From Neolewinella aurantiaca (lineage in GTDB: Bacteria; Bacteroidota; Bacteroidia; Chitinophagales; Saprospiraceae): 64,000 nucleotides of DNA. Below, piece by piece: positions 33,909 through 40,956 of this stretch. Under the pieces are notes generated by a model. That model searched no databases. It had not been told where the DNA came from and saw only the letters and a list, made by a program, of their open reading frames with translations. A program made the position numbers and the translations under genes. Location: contig NZ_VOXD01000016.1 in assembly GCF_008014675.1 (NCBI RefSeq), positions 62,001 to 126,000 on the forward strand. Reading direction: 5' to 3'. Within the stretch, counting starts at the first letter, position 1; every line of letters starts with the position of its first letter.

Positions 33909-34592
33909 TTACTGCCATTTCCCTCTGACCGAGGCTTCCTCCCGGATGGGGCCCAGCAGTTCGAGAAAGTCTGGCCGGGAGATCGGTTCTCCGCCAAGCG
34001 ACTTCAGGTGGCTTGTTTCCTGCTGGCAATCAATCACACGGTAGCCCTCACTCTTCAGTCTGCGTACCAGGCTGATGAAGGCAAATTTGCTGGCGTTAGG
34101 CCGGAGGTGAAACATGCTTTCACCGAAGAAGACCTTACCGAGGGCGAGCCCGTAAAGCCCACCCACCAGCTCGTCTCCGTCGTAAACTTCCACACTGTGC
34201 GCAAGGCCCATTTCGTGCAGGCCTACATAGCCCTTGATCAAATCATCGGTGATCCAGCTTCCCCATTGTCCGGGGCGGTAGGTTTCCCGGCAGTGGTTCA
34301 TCACGGTCCGGAACTGAGTGTCGTACCGGACGGTAAACTTTTGCTGGTTAAAGTAAGGTCGCATGCTTTTGCTCACTTTGAGCTTGTCGGGGTAGAGCAC
34401 GAACCTCGGATCGGGATGCCACCAAAAGATGGGCTCGTTGTCGCTAAACCAAGGGAAATACCCCAGGTGGTAAGCATTAAACAACCATTCGGGGGTCAGG
34501 TCTCCACCAAAACAAGCGGGTGCGTCGCCGTTGGTAAGGAGAGGGTCTGGGAAGAGTTCGGGAAAACGGGGGTCGAGGCGAAAAATTGCCAT
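33909..34592 (-). CDS. aat: Leucyl/phenylalanyl-tRNA--protein transferase
   Basis: This enzyme adds Leu or Phe to proteins with N-terminal Lys or Arg, making them N-degron substrates. The conserved blocks are FGGDLTPEWLFNAYHLGYFPWF, IFWWHPDPRFVLYPD, YRPGQWGSWITDDLIKGYVGLHEMG, GLYGLALGKVFFGESMF and YRVIDCQQETSHLKSLGG. The start at 34592 (MAIFRLDPRFPELFPDP) matches the family. In-frame sequence upstream has no ATG. clpS, whose product delivers such substrates to ClpAP, lies directly upstream on the same strand, so both steps of the N-degron route are adjacent. Length 227 aa. Confidence 0.96.
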   Translation of the reverse strand: MAIFRLDPRFPELFPDPLLTNGDAPACFGGDLTPEWLFNAYHLGYFPWFSDNEPIFWWHPDPRFVLYPDKLKVSKSMRPYFNQQKFTVRYDTQFRTVMNHCRETYRPGQWGSWITDDLIKGYVGLHEMGLAHSVEVYDGDELVGGLYGLALGKVFFGESMFHLRPNASKFAFISLVRRLKSEGYRVIDCQQETSHLKSLGGEPISRPDFLELLGPIREEASVRGKWQ

Positions 34593-34700
34593 ATCGGGAA
34601 TCAAGTAATCAGAGTAGTTAAACAGTCGTGTAGCCAGATAGCCTGAGCCAAACCTGATTGTTTGGTCGGCCACAAAGTAACTGCCTGACGACAAAACTGT

Positions 34701-34994
34701 TTATCTTCCTTCGATTACTGCCGAGAGGCCCCGGTCTACCAGGGCTTCACGTTTGGGCCGCAACTCTGCCATCGCTGCAGATTTTACGGTGGCCTTGCCT
34801 TTAAAATGAATCAACATCGCTAGTTGCTCGCTCTGTTGAGAGGAATGGCCGAGGATTTCCTCGAAGCTTTTCATTACCCAATCAAAGGTATTGTGATCGT
34901 CGTTGTACACGATCAGGTCAGCTGGTTCGCCGGAACCAACTTCAATTTCTTCTTCGAGTAAGACATCTTCCTGGGGGGCGTGTGCGTATAACAT
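34701..34994 (-). CDS. clpS: ATP-dependent Clp protease adaptor ClpS
   Basis: ClpS binds N-degron residues and hands proteins to ClpA. The family core is clear: PADLIVYNDDHNTFDWVMKSFEEILGHSSQQSEQLAMLIHFKGKATV, with the substrate pocket NDDHNTFD. The ATG at 34994 (MLYAHAPQEDV) is chosen; a TTG at 35006 would add four residues. It precedes aat by 108 bases and follows the peroxiredoxin gene on the same strand. Length 97 aa. Confidence 0.93.
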   Translation of the reverse strand: MLYAHAPQEDVLLEEEIEVGSGEPADLIVYNDDHNTFDWVMKSFEEILGHSSQQSEQLAMLIHFKGKATVKSAAMAELRPKREALVDRGLSAVIEGR

Positions 34995-35024
34995 ACTGGT
35001 TGGCAATCTTTTGGACGAAAACGA

Positions 35025-35492
35025 TCAGAGTGTACTCAAAGTTTCCTTTACCGCGGCAAAGTTAGGCAAATCACCGGCAGATTCAAGAACTTCGGCGTAA
35101 CGGATTACACCGGCGGCATCTACAACAAAGGCAGAGCGCTTTGATACGCCTTCCATCGCAAAGACAAAAGTATCGTAGAGGGAACCGTACTGACGGCTGA
35201 CTTCTTTGTTGAAATCACTTAGCAGCGGGAAGTTCAGGTTTTCTGATTCCTTGAATTTTGCCAGAGTGAACGGGCTGTCTACACTGATGGCCACTACGTC
35301 GGTATTCATACCGTTAAATTCGGTCAGGGCATCGCGCATGGTACACAATTCTTCCGTGCAGGTGCCGGTAAAGGCGAGCGGGAAAAAGAGAACGACAACG
35401 TTTTTTCCGGAGTAGTCGCTCAGGCTTACCTCGCTGGTATCGCTGGCGTGAAGGGTAAACAGTGGGGCTTTGTCTCCTACTTTGAGTGCCAT
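35025..35492 (-). CDS. Peroxiredoxin, Bcp/AhpE-like, 155 aa
   Basis: The thioredoxin fold begins [23 protein letters not shown]. The peroxidatic Cys45 lies in [11 protein letters not shown], with a further Cys50 that may resolve the disulfide. The conserved Arg is in [16 protein letters not shown]. It reduces hydroperoxides using thiol donors. It heads a minus-strand group with clpS and aat (30-base gap to clpS). A motif copy (35568-35587) lies 75 bases upstream. Confidence 0.9.
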   Translation of the reverse strand: MALKVGDKAPLFTLHASDTSEVSLSDYSGKNVVVLFFPLAFTGTCTEELCTMRDALTEFNGMNTDVVAISVDSPFTLAKFKESENLNFPLLSDFNKEVSRQYGSLYDTFVFAMEGVSKRSAFVVDAAGVIRYAEVLESAGDLPNFAAVKETLSTL

Positions 35493-35567
35493 AGTGGTGT
35501 TGATTTAGTTTATGGTGTTGAATACATAATTGGACGGATTTTGTTCTGTACCTGCTTCCCTTTTAAG

Positions 35568-35587
35568 CGGCGCGGTCGCAGGTGCAA
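35568..35587 (-). repeat. Dispersed motif, copy 12
   Basis: It has one mismatch (last base). It lies upstream of the peroxiredoxin gene and is oriented with it. Confidence 0.7.
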
Positions 35588-35792
35588 TGGAAAGGATTGA
35601 AGAGCGGGAGACCTCTCGTTTAAGCTGGTTTAGGAGAGCAAATACAAACTTTATGCCCCGAAAAGGCCCACGGCGCTCGTTAATTTTAAGTTAAACACCA
35701 TATTCTGATCAGGCGCACGTTTGGGTTTAGTTGTCTGTTTTACAGTAGTTTGCGTTGTTTTTTGAACTCTTAAAACTATCGCAATGGCGTAA

Positions 35793-35826
35793 CTTCAGCT
35801 CCCCTGAAGCGTCTATTAGGTAGACG
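35793..35826. promoter_or_regulatory. Two adjacent 6-bp hairpins upstream of the first OmpH promoter
   Basis: CTTCAG/CTGAAG (35793-35809) and CGTCTA/TAGACG (35810-35826) abut with no spacer and end 17 bases before the -7 box. They occupy the place of an upstream operator. Confidence 0.4.
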
Positions 35827-35843
35827 GTCCGAAGCGGCCAACT

Positions 35844-35851
35844 TACTTTTG
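35844..35851 (+). promoter_or_regulatory. -7 promoter box TACTTTTG of the first OmpH gene
   Basis: It is an exact TAnnTTTG match, 21 bases before the ATG at 35873. Confidence 0.6.
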
Positions 35852-35872
35852 AACCCTCAAATAAGCTTACTT

Positions 35873-36391
35873 ATGCGTATCCGTACCTTTCTCCTCATAG
35901 CCGTATTTGCCATAGCAGGCTTCGGCAGCTCACTCTCCGCTCAGAAAATTGCCTCCGTTGATATGGAGAAAATTCTCGGCAGCATCACTGAATACCAGGA
36001 CGCCCAGGAGCAGTTAGATCAACTCGCCGCCAAGTGGCAGCAGGATATCAGTCAGCAGTACGACGCCATCAAGGGCATGTACAGCAAGTACCAGGCCGAG
36101 CAGGTATTGCTGAGCGAAGACCAGCGCACCAAGCGCGAAGACGAAATCATTGCCAAAGAGCAGTCAGTTCAGAAGATGCAGCGCGAGCGCTTCGGCCCCG
36201 AAGGAGCCCTCTTCCAGCGCCGTCAGGAACTCGTTAAGCCCATTCAGGATGCCGTCTATGAAGCTATCGAAAACTACGCATCCACGCGTGGCTACGACTT
36301 CATCTTCGATCGTGCAGGATCTGCTGGCATCATCTTCGCTAACGATACGTACGATAAGACCGACGACATCCTGCGTGCACTCAAGAACTAA
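35873..36391 (+). CDS. OmpH/Skp family periplasmic chaperone, paralogue 1
   Basis: This 172-residue protein has a signal peptide (MRIRTFLLIAVFAIAGFGSSLSAQ) and the Skp pattern: KIASVDMEKILGSITEYQDAQEQLDQLA, a long charged coiled-coil tentacle (about residues 40-120) and a closing strand YDFIFDRAGSAGIIF. Skp-like trimers hold unfolded outer-membrane proteins in the periplasm. The start at 35873 is supported by the -7 box. A second paralogue follows with its own promoter. Confidence 0.9.
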   Translation: MRIRTFLLIAVFAIAGFGSSLSAQKIASVDMEKILGSITEYQDAQEQLDQLAAKWQQDISQQYDAIKGMYSKYQAEQVLLSEDQRTKREDEIIAKEQSVQKMQRERFGPEGALFQRRQELVKPIQDAVYEAIENYASTRGYDFIFDRAGSAGIIFANDTYDKTDDILRALKN

Positions 36392-36401
36392 GCACCAGAA
36401 G

Positions 36402-36487
36402 TCAGCAGCCAGGAACCAGATATCAAGAGTCAGGAGTTAGGAGACAGCGTACTAACTCCCTGTTCCTTGCTGCTGGTTCCTGACCTC
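36402..36487. repeat. Long imperfect inverted repeat after the first OmpH gene
   Basis: CCAGAAGTCAGCAGCCAGGAACCAG pairs imperfectly with CTGGTTCCTGACCTCTGG, with AGTTAG/CTAACT inside. It lies between the two OmpH genes and could terminate or protect the first transcript. Confidence 0.5.
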
Positions 36488-36580
36488 TGGCTTCCCGCCC
36501 TTAAAGTTATTCCCTTTGTCCCAAAACCAACCAACCGGGGCATACTCTAAACATGTCTTTTACCGGATGCAGGTTTTTCG

Positions 36581-36588
36581 TACCTTTG
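36581..36588 (+). promoter_or_regulatory. -7 promoter box TACCTTTG of the second OmpH gene
   Basis: It is an exact match. It gives a leader of only about 7 bases before the ATG at 36602. Confidence 0.6.
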
Positions 36589-36601
36589 CGCCCGCTAAAA
36601 A

Positions 36602-37132
36602 ATGGCAACTACTCAACTAATTCAAATGCAAAAGTTTTTCCAATTGGCCGTTGTGGCCCTGCTGCTCCTCGCCGCTACCACCACTGCCTCCGCCCAGAAA
36701 TTCGGTTACGTAAACTCTCAGGCTATCCTCGCCGAGATGCCGGAAATGAAAGCTGCTGAGTCTAACCTCGAAGGCCTTCAGAAACAACTCCAGAAAAAAG
36801 GCCAGGCGATGGTCACTAGTTTCCAGACCGACGTGCAGGCCCTCCAGGCCAAAGCACAAGCCGGTGAGCTCACTCCCAAGCAGCAGAACGATGAGTCTGC
36901 CAAGCTGGAGAAGCGCCAGGCCGAAATTGGCAAGTTCGAGCAGGACATGGTAAGTGACCTGCAGAAGAAGCGTACTGAACTGCTCGAGCCTATCTACGAA
37001 AAGGTAAACGACGCCATCAAAGCCGTTGCCGAAGAAGGAGGCTACCAGTTCATCTTCGATCAGCAGGTACTGCTTTACGGTCAGGAAACTTCTGACGTAA
37101 GCACGGCTGTTAAAGCCAAGCTCGGTATGTAA
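36602..37132 (+). CDS. OmpH/Skp family periplasmic chaperone, paralogue 2
   Basis: This 176-residue protein has a signal peptide (FFQLAVVALLLLAATTTASAQ), then KFGYVNSQAILAEMPEMKAAESNLEGLQ, a coiled coil rich in Lys and Gln (KQLQKKGQAMVTSFQTDVQALQ) and the terminal strand YQFIFDQQVLLYG. It is divergent in sequence from paralogue 1 but has the same architecture. The first ATG (36602) fits the promoter spacing; a second Met eight codons later is possible. A strong terminator follows at 37189-37227. Confidence 0.9.
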   Translation: MATTQLIQMQKFFQLAVVALLLLAATTTASAQKFGYVNSQAILAEMPEMKAAESNLEGLQKQLQKKGQAMVTSFQTDVQALQAKAQAGELTPKQQNDESAKLEKRQAEIGKFEQDMVSDLQKKRTELLEPIYEKVNDAIKAVAEEGGYQFIFDQQVLLYGQETSDVSTAVKAKLGM

Positions 37133-37144
37133 TTACCCGGGTTG

Positions 37145-37160
37145 CAGGTTTGCAAACCTG
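37145..37160. repeat. Perfect 16-bp palindrome CAGGTTTGCAAACCTG
   Basis: It lies 13 bases after the second OmpH stop. The fragment GGTTTGCA recurs at 37164. It could be an operator or a small hairpin. Confidence 0.4.
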
Positions 37161-37188
37161 AATGGTTTGCAGCATCCGGTAACCACCT

Positions 37189-37227
37189 GGCCCGCGAATT
37201 CCTTAACCGGAGTTCGCGGGCCTTTTT
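37189..37227 (+). terminator. Terminator of the second OmpH gene
   Basis: GGCCCGCGAA pairs perfectly with TTCGCGGGCC (10 bp) and is followed by TTTTT. The -7 box of murI begins only 6 bases later, so terminator and promoter are packed together. Confidence 0.93.
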
Positions 37228-37232
37228 GTGTA

Positions 37233-37240
37233 TAACTTTG
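37233..37240 (+). promoter_or_regulatory. -7 promoter box TAACTTTG of murI
   Basis: It is an exact TAnnTTTG match, 40 bases before the murI ATG. Its -33 region would fall inside the preceding terminator. Confidence 0.6.
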
Positions 37241-37279
37241 TACCCCCGGCAAGCACATTCAGGTGCTGCCTCCCGAACC

Positions 37280-38095
37280 ATGACCAACTCCCCCATCGGC
37301 ATATTCGACTCCGGTATTGGCGGGCTGTCCGTAGCGACAGCAATGGCAGAGCTGTTGCCCGAAGAATCGTTGCTGTACGTTGCCGACAATGCCTACGCTC
37401 CCTACGGCCCGCGGTCCGCAGAGAGTATTCTGGAGCGAAGCAGGAAGATCACAGGTTTCCTGCTGGCGGAAGGGGCAAAGATGATCGTAGTCGCCTGTAA
37501 TACGGCCACAAGCATCGCCATTGATGCCCTACGGGAAGAATTCCCCGAGGTCCCGTTTGTGGGGATGGAGCCGGCCGTGAAGCCCGCAGCTAAAGCAGGC
37601 AGGGTAGGGGTGCTGGCAACAGCCGCAACCCTGGGCAGTTCCCGTTACCTTACGCTACGCGATAAGCACCTGAAGGGGAAAGAAGTCTACGAAAACGCCT
37701 GCGTAGGGTTGGTTCCGCTGATCGAAGAAGGGCCTGCGGTGGAGGTAGCTCTCAGCGCAAAGCTGGCGTCAATTCTTGATCCGATGCTGGCGGAAGGGGT
37801 AGATGCGATAGTGCTTGGCTGTACCCATTATCCGTTGATCAAGGATGAAATTCAGGCTGTTTGCGGCGTAGGAGTAAACATAATTGATCCGTCACCGGCA
37901 GCGGCACGTCAGGTTGAACGCTTATTGCTACAACACAACCTTTTTACTTTGCCTTCAGAAACCCCACCCGGCACCTGCGGCCCCGCCCATATTTTTATGA
38001 CGACCGGCCGGAGTATTTCTTTGCAGCGGGTACTGCTTCAACTCGCCAACCTTAACGGCAAACGGAAACTGGTGGTGCCGCGTGTTTCCTTTTAA
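37280..38095 (+). CDS. murI: Glutamate racemase
   Basis: This 271-residue enzyme makes D-glutamate for peptidoglycan. It has the first conserved block GIFDSGIGGLSV with Asp10, catalytic Cys73 in VVACNTATS and catalytic Cys181 in LGCTHYPLIK. The start at 37280 (MTNSPIGIFDSG) is typical; an open frame upstream runs through the terminator and is not used. Near the C-terminus a degenerate copy of the dispersed motif (37969-37988) encodes PPGTCGPAH, in a tail beyond the usual end of the catalytic core. Confidence 0.96.
   Translation: MTNSPIGIFDSGIGGLSVATAMAELLPEESLLYVADNAYAPYGPRSAESILERSRKITGFLLAEGAKMIVVACNTATSIAIDALREEFPEVPFVGMEPAVKPAAKAGRVGVLATAATLGSSRYLTLRDKHLKGKEVYENACVGLVPLIEEGPAVEVALSAKLASILDPMLAEGVDAIVLGCTHYPLIKDEIQAVCGVGVNIIDPSPAAARQVERLLLQHNLFTLPSETPPGTCGPAHIFMTTGRSISLQRVLLQLANLNGKRKLVVPRVSF
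37969..37988 (+). repeat. Dispersed motif, copy 13, in the 3' part of murI
   Basis: It has three mismatches to the consensus. It encodes GTCGPA in the C-terminal extension of the racemase. Confidence 0.45.
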
Positions 38096-38141
38096 TCCGG
38101 CTTGATGGCGATTATATTTCAGTGCTGACTATCTTGCGCGA

Positions 38142-38612
38142 ATGAGCAAGCAACCCGAACATAAACTGGCCTATTTACTGGCCGCCCGCAAAAACATACT
38201 CCGCATTTTTGAGGCGCATGACCTTGAGCAGCTGAACGAAATTCCACCCGGGTTTAACAACAATCTCGTCTGGAATGCCGGCCACGTAGTGGCGACGATG
38301 GAACTTTTGCTGTACGCTTTGTCGGGGCAGAAGACACCCTCCGGCCGCGATTTTATCGACCGTTACCGGAAAGGCACCCGCCCCGAAGCTCCCGCAAGCC
38401 AGGAAGAATGTGACCTGATTGCAAAGCAGCTGATCGCGGGCGTGGAACAATTAAGCAAAGACCTTGAGGTTGAGGATTTCAGCAACTTCAAAGAGTACAC
38501 GACCAGTTTTGGCGCTACGCTCAAAAACGTGGGCGAAGCAATGGATTTCAACAACATGCACGAAGCGATGCACCTTGGTACGATGATTTCGTTGCGAAAT
38601 CAGCTGAAGTAA
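38142..38612 (+). CDS. DinB superfamily protein, 156 aa
   Basis: The four-helix DinB/YfiT fold is indicated by NNNLVWNAGHVVATMELLLYAL, with the first metal-ligand His in GHVV, and by FNNMHEAMHLGTMISLRNQL, with the other His pair near the C-terminus. Family members bind a divalent metal and some act as thiol transferases or dehydratases. The substrate is unknown here. The start follows a TATCTTGC -7-like box (38130-38137) by only 4 bases. Confidence 0.85.
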   Translation: MSKQPEHKLAYLLAARKNILRIFEAHDLEQLNEIPPGFNNNLVWNAGHVVATMELLLYALSGQKTPSGRDFIDRYRKGTRPEAPASQEECDLIAKQLIAGVEQLSKDLEVEDFSNFKEYTTSFGATLKNVGEAMDFNNMHEAMHLGTMISLRNQLK

Positions 38613-38648
38613 AACAGTTAAACCTGAGAGGAATTCACTCAGGTCGCT

Positions 38649-39074
38649 CTAAAAGTAATCGGGGAAATGTTTGCTGATGATGGCCATCAGCTTCTCCTCG
38701 GTGAGTGGCTTTTCGGTGAAATCGGCCAAGTGAGGATATTTGCGTGCTTTTTCCTGATCGCGCGGCGCGGTAGAGGTGGTGAGCATCGTCAGGACCATCC
38801 GTGCTTTGCGGTCCTCGATCAGTTTTTCGTATTCATCCAGGAATTCCCAACCGTTCATGACGGGCATATTGATATCCAGAAAAATAAGGTCTGGTTTAGG
38901 GTAGGTTTCGTCAGCAAGAACAGTGTTGAGATAATCAAGGCCTTCCTGGCCATTCTCCTTGACAACGATGTCTTCCGTTACGTCTGCTTTCTTTATACGT
39001 CGTTGATGGATAAAGTTGTCGGCTGCTGAGTCGTCAATTAGTAGAATTCGGTTTAATTTTTTTTTCATTGTCAT
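38649..39074 (-). CDS. Single-domain response regulator, 141 aa
   Basis: The protein is a receiver domain only: RILLIDDSAADNFIHQRRI with the acidic pair, the phospho-acceptor Asp in DLIFLDINMPVMNGWEFLDEY, Thr in LTTSTAPRD and Lys in FTEKPLTEEKL. The ATG at 39074 overlaps the kinase stop as ATGA, so translation is probably coupled. It lacks an output domain and resembles Rcp1-like receivers that signal by protein contact or phosphotransfer. Confidence 0.93.
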   Translation of the reverse strand: MTMKKKLNRILLIDDSAADNFIHQRRIKKADVTEDIVVKENGQEGLDYLNTVLADETYPKPDLIFLDINMPVMNGWEFLDEYEKLIEDRKARMVLTMLTTSTAPRDQEKARKYPHLADFTEKPLTEEKLMAIISKHFPDYF

Positions 39075-40513
39075 TTTGGAGGGGTTAAATTCTTGGGCAG
39101 TGTCAGGTAAAATGTGGTGCCCTGACCGGGGCTTGAAATGACGGAAATTTTGCCGCCGTGCCTTTCGAGGATTTTGCGACAAAATGCAAGGCCTATTCCG
39201 TGCCCGCTGTAGCTGCCGGCTTCGTTCACCCTGGAGAACATCTGGAAAATTTTACCCAGGGCGGCTTCGTTCATGCCGATGCCTTTATCCTTAACACCGA
39301 TCTTCAGCAGAGATGTTTCATTCGGAACCTGAAAAATTTCAATATGTGGTGATTCTCCTTTTTTGACAAACTTCAGAGCGTTGCTGATCAGGTTCTGGAA
39401 AACCTGGGTTATCTCGATAGGATAGGCGTTTAGAACAGGCAGGTCGTGCACTATTATCTTTGCCTTTGTTTCGCTGATTTTGGCATCGAGCTGTTGAAGT
39501 ACGTTGGCCACGATGTTGTTCAGGTCTACCTTTGTGAGAGCACTGCCTCTGCCCAGTTGACTGTAACGCAGGAGTGTTTCGATCATGATCCGCATCCTGT
39601 CTGTCGCTTCATGAATGAAGCCAAAGTAAATTTTACCGTCTTCTCCGATAACCTCGCCGTGGTCCTCTTCAATGATGTCAATGAAATTGGTAACCGTTCT
39701 GAGCGGTTCCTGCAAATCATGAGAGGCGATGTAAGCGAAGTGGTCGAGGTCTTCGTTTTTGTCCTTAAGGTCTGCAATCAGGTTGTTTTTGTCTTTCTCG
39801 GCCTGGCGGCGGATGGCAATCTCTGATTCTTTCTCTCCGAGGGTGTTTTCGAGGTGAGTAATGAGGGGGCGCAGGCGGGAGTAAAGGAAATAGAGGATGA
39901 CAAACATCCCCACAAAAATGATGATCCGGAGAACCATGTCGAGGTTGAACAAGCTCTGAACTACGGCGATTTTGGCGTCTACTTCGGCCTGTTCGGATTG
40001 CTTGAGTACTTCGATTTCCTGCCGGATAGAATCCATTATGGCCTTTCCGTTGTCGAGGGCTACAATTGACACTGCGCCGAGGGAGTCTCCGGCTCGTCGC
40101 ATCCCGATGGTAGCGGTGAGCTCTTCGTATCTTCTCCGGATGAGCAGGGTGAGGAGGTGGAAGCGGTTCTGGTCTTTGCCCGCTTCAATGAATTTGCTCA
40201 GTTGAGCGAGGGCTTCGGGGGTGGCCTCCAGGGAAGAGATGTAAGGTTCAAGGTATTGTTCATCTCCGGTGAGGAGGTAGCCACGCTGTCCGGTTTCGGC
40301 ATCCTGAACGGAAGAAAGCAAAGAATGAAGGGACCGCTCCAGATTCATTGCTTTTATTACTGCCTGGCGCGAGCGGCCGGTTGCGGCCTGAGTTGCCAGA
40401 GCTGCAGCAAGAACTACTACGAGCAACAGTGTAGCAATAATTACGCTCCGGAAAACCCGGGAGCGTTCTTTGGCTGGACTGATTCTGAAACTTTGAAGGC
40501 CGGATAGGGGCAT
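39071..40513 (-). CDS. CHASE3-domain sensor histidine kinase, 480 aa
   Basis: The N-terminal membrane helix (VIIATLLLVVVLAAALATQAA) is followed by an extracytoplasmic CHASE3 domain (about residues 45-190; MNLERSLHSLLSSVQDAETGQRGYLLTGDEQYLEPY) and a second helix (IIIFVGMFVILYFLYSRL). A coiled coil leads to HisKA with His in HFAYIASHDLQEPLRTVTNF, then HATPase_c with FQNLISNALKF, VKDKGIGM and YSGHGIGLAFCRKILERHGG. It forms an ATGA-overlapped operon with a single-domain receiver. The ligand of CHASE3 is not known. Confidence 0.94.
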   Translation of the reverse strand: MPLSGLQSFRISPAKERSRVFRSVIIATLLLVVVLAAALATQAATGRSRQAVIKAMNLERSLHSLLSSVQDAETGQRGYLLTGDEQYLEPYISSLEATPEALAQLSKFIEAGKDQNRFHLLTLLIRRRYEELTATIGMRRAGDSLGAVSIVALDNGKAIMDSIRQEIEVLKQSEQAEVDAKIAVVQSLFNLDMVLRIIIFVGMFVILYFLYSRLRPLITHLENTLGEKESEIAIRRQAEKDKNNLIADLKDKNEDLDHFAYIASHDLQEPLRTVTNFIDIIEEDHGEVIGEDGKIYFGFIHEATDRMRIMIETLLRYSQLGRGSALTKVDLNNIVANVLQQLDAKISETKAKIIVHDLPVLNAYPIEITQVFQNLISNALKFVKKGESPHIEIFQVPNETSLLKIGVKDKGIGMNEAALGKIFQMFSRVNEAGSYSGHGIGLAFCRKILERHGGKISVISSPGQGTTFYLTLPKNLTPPK

Positions 40514-40956
40514 TGTGAAAATGTATAGTTAGCAATTACGTCATGTCAAGTTAAGGGAGTAGGTTCGGTCAGTAGTGTAAAATCAGTTAATAATTTTATA
40601 CCGATAATTCCTTATCTTCGCGGCGAAATAAATTGACCAAAAGATTGAGGCCACAAACGTGTGGCTGCCGCCGGTTCATAAAGCGGACCACCGGCGGGAT
40701 GCAGACTATGACGCGTGTACACGCGATAAACGCAATCAGGCGTTCCTTCTCCCTCCCCCTTCCAAGGCTGTTTATTGTTGAGTTAGTGAGCTACAGCTTT
40801 ACTGAGTTGCTGCCGCGTACCCCTTTCGCGACGTCATGTTTGTCTGTTCGGGGCAAACAAATCCGGCGCTGTGAATAGTAATAGCGGAACCAGCTCCCGG
40901 GCTGGATGGTTCACTAATTCACTAATTTGAATAACTAACCAAGTCATATATATACC
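40514..40956. promoter_or_regulatory. Divergent region and long pnp leader
   Basis: A -7-like box TATCTTCG lies at 40613-40620, giving a pnp leader of about 330 nt. In it are two hairpins: GCCACA/TGTGGC (40650-40665) and CCGCCGGT/ACCGGCGG (40668-40697). Long structured pnp leaders that are cleaved and degraded by PNPase itself are known in enterobacteria; the same control here is inference. No rpsO lies upstream. Confidence 0.5.

Larger units (their letters stand above)
35493..35872. other. Divergent region between the peroxiredoxin and OmpH genes
   Basis: This 380-base stretch contains a motif copy (35568-35587), two adjacent perfect hairpins (35793-35826) and the -7 box of the first OmpH gene (35844-35851). 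No coding frame is supported. Confidence 0.6.

Noticed and set aside
36402-36487. Small RNA gene between the OmpH paralogues
   Set aside because: The inverted repeat is imperfect with CAG/GTC-type low complexity and no separate promoter box was seen. It is kept as a repeat only.
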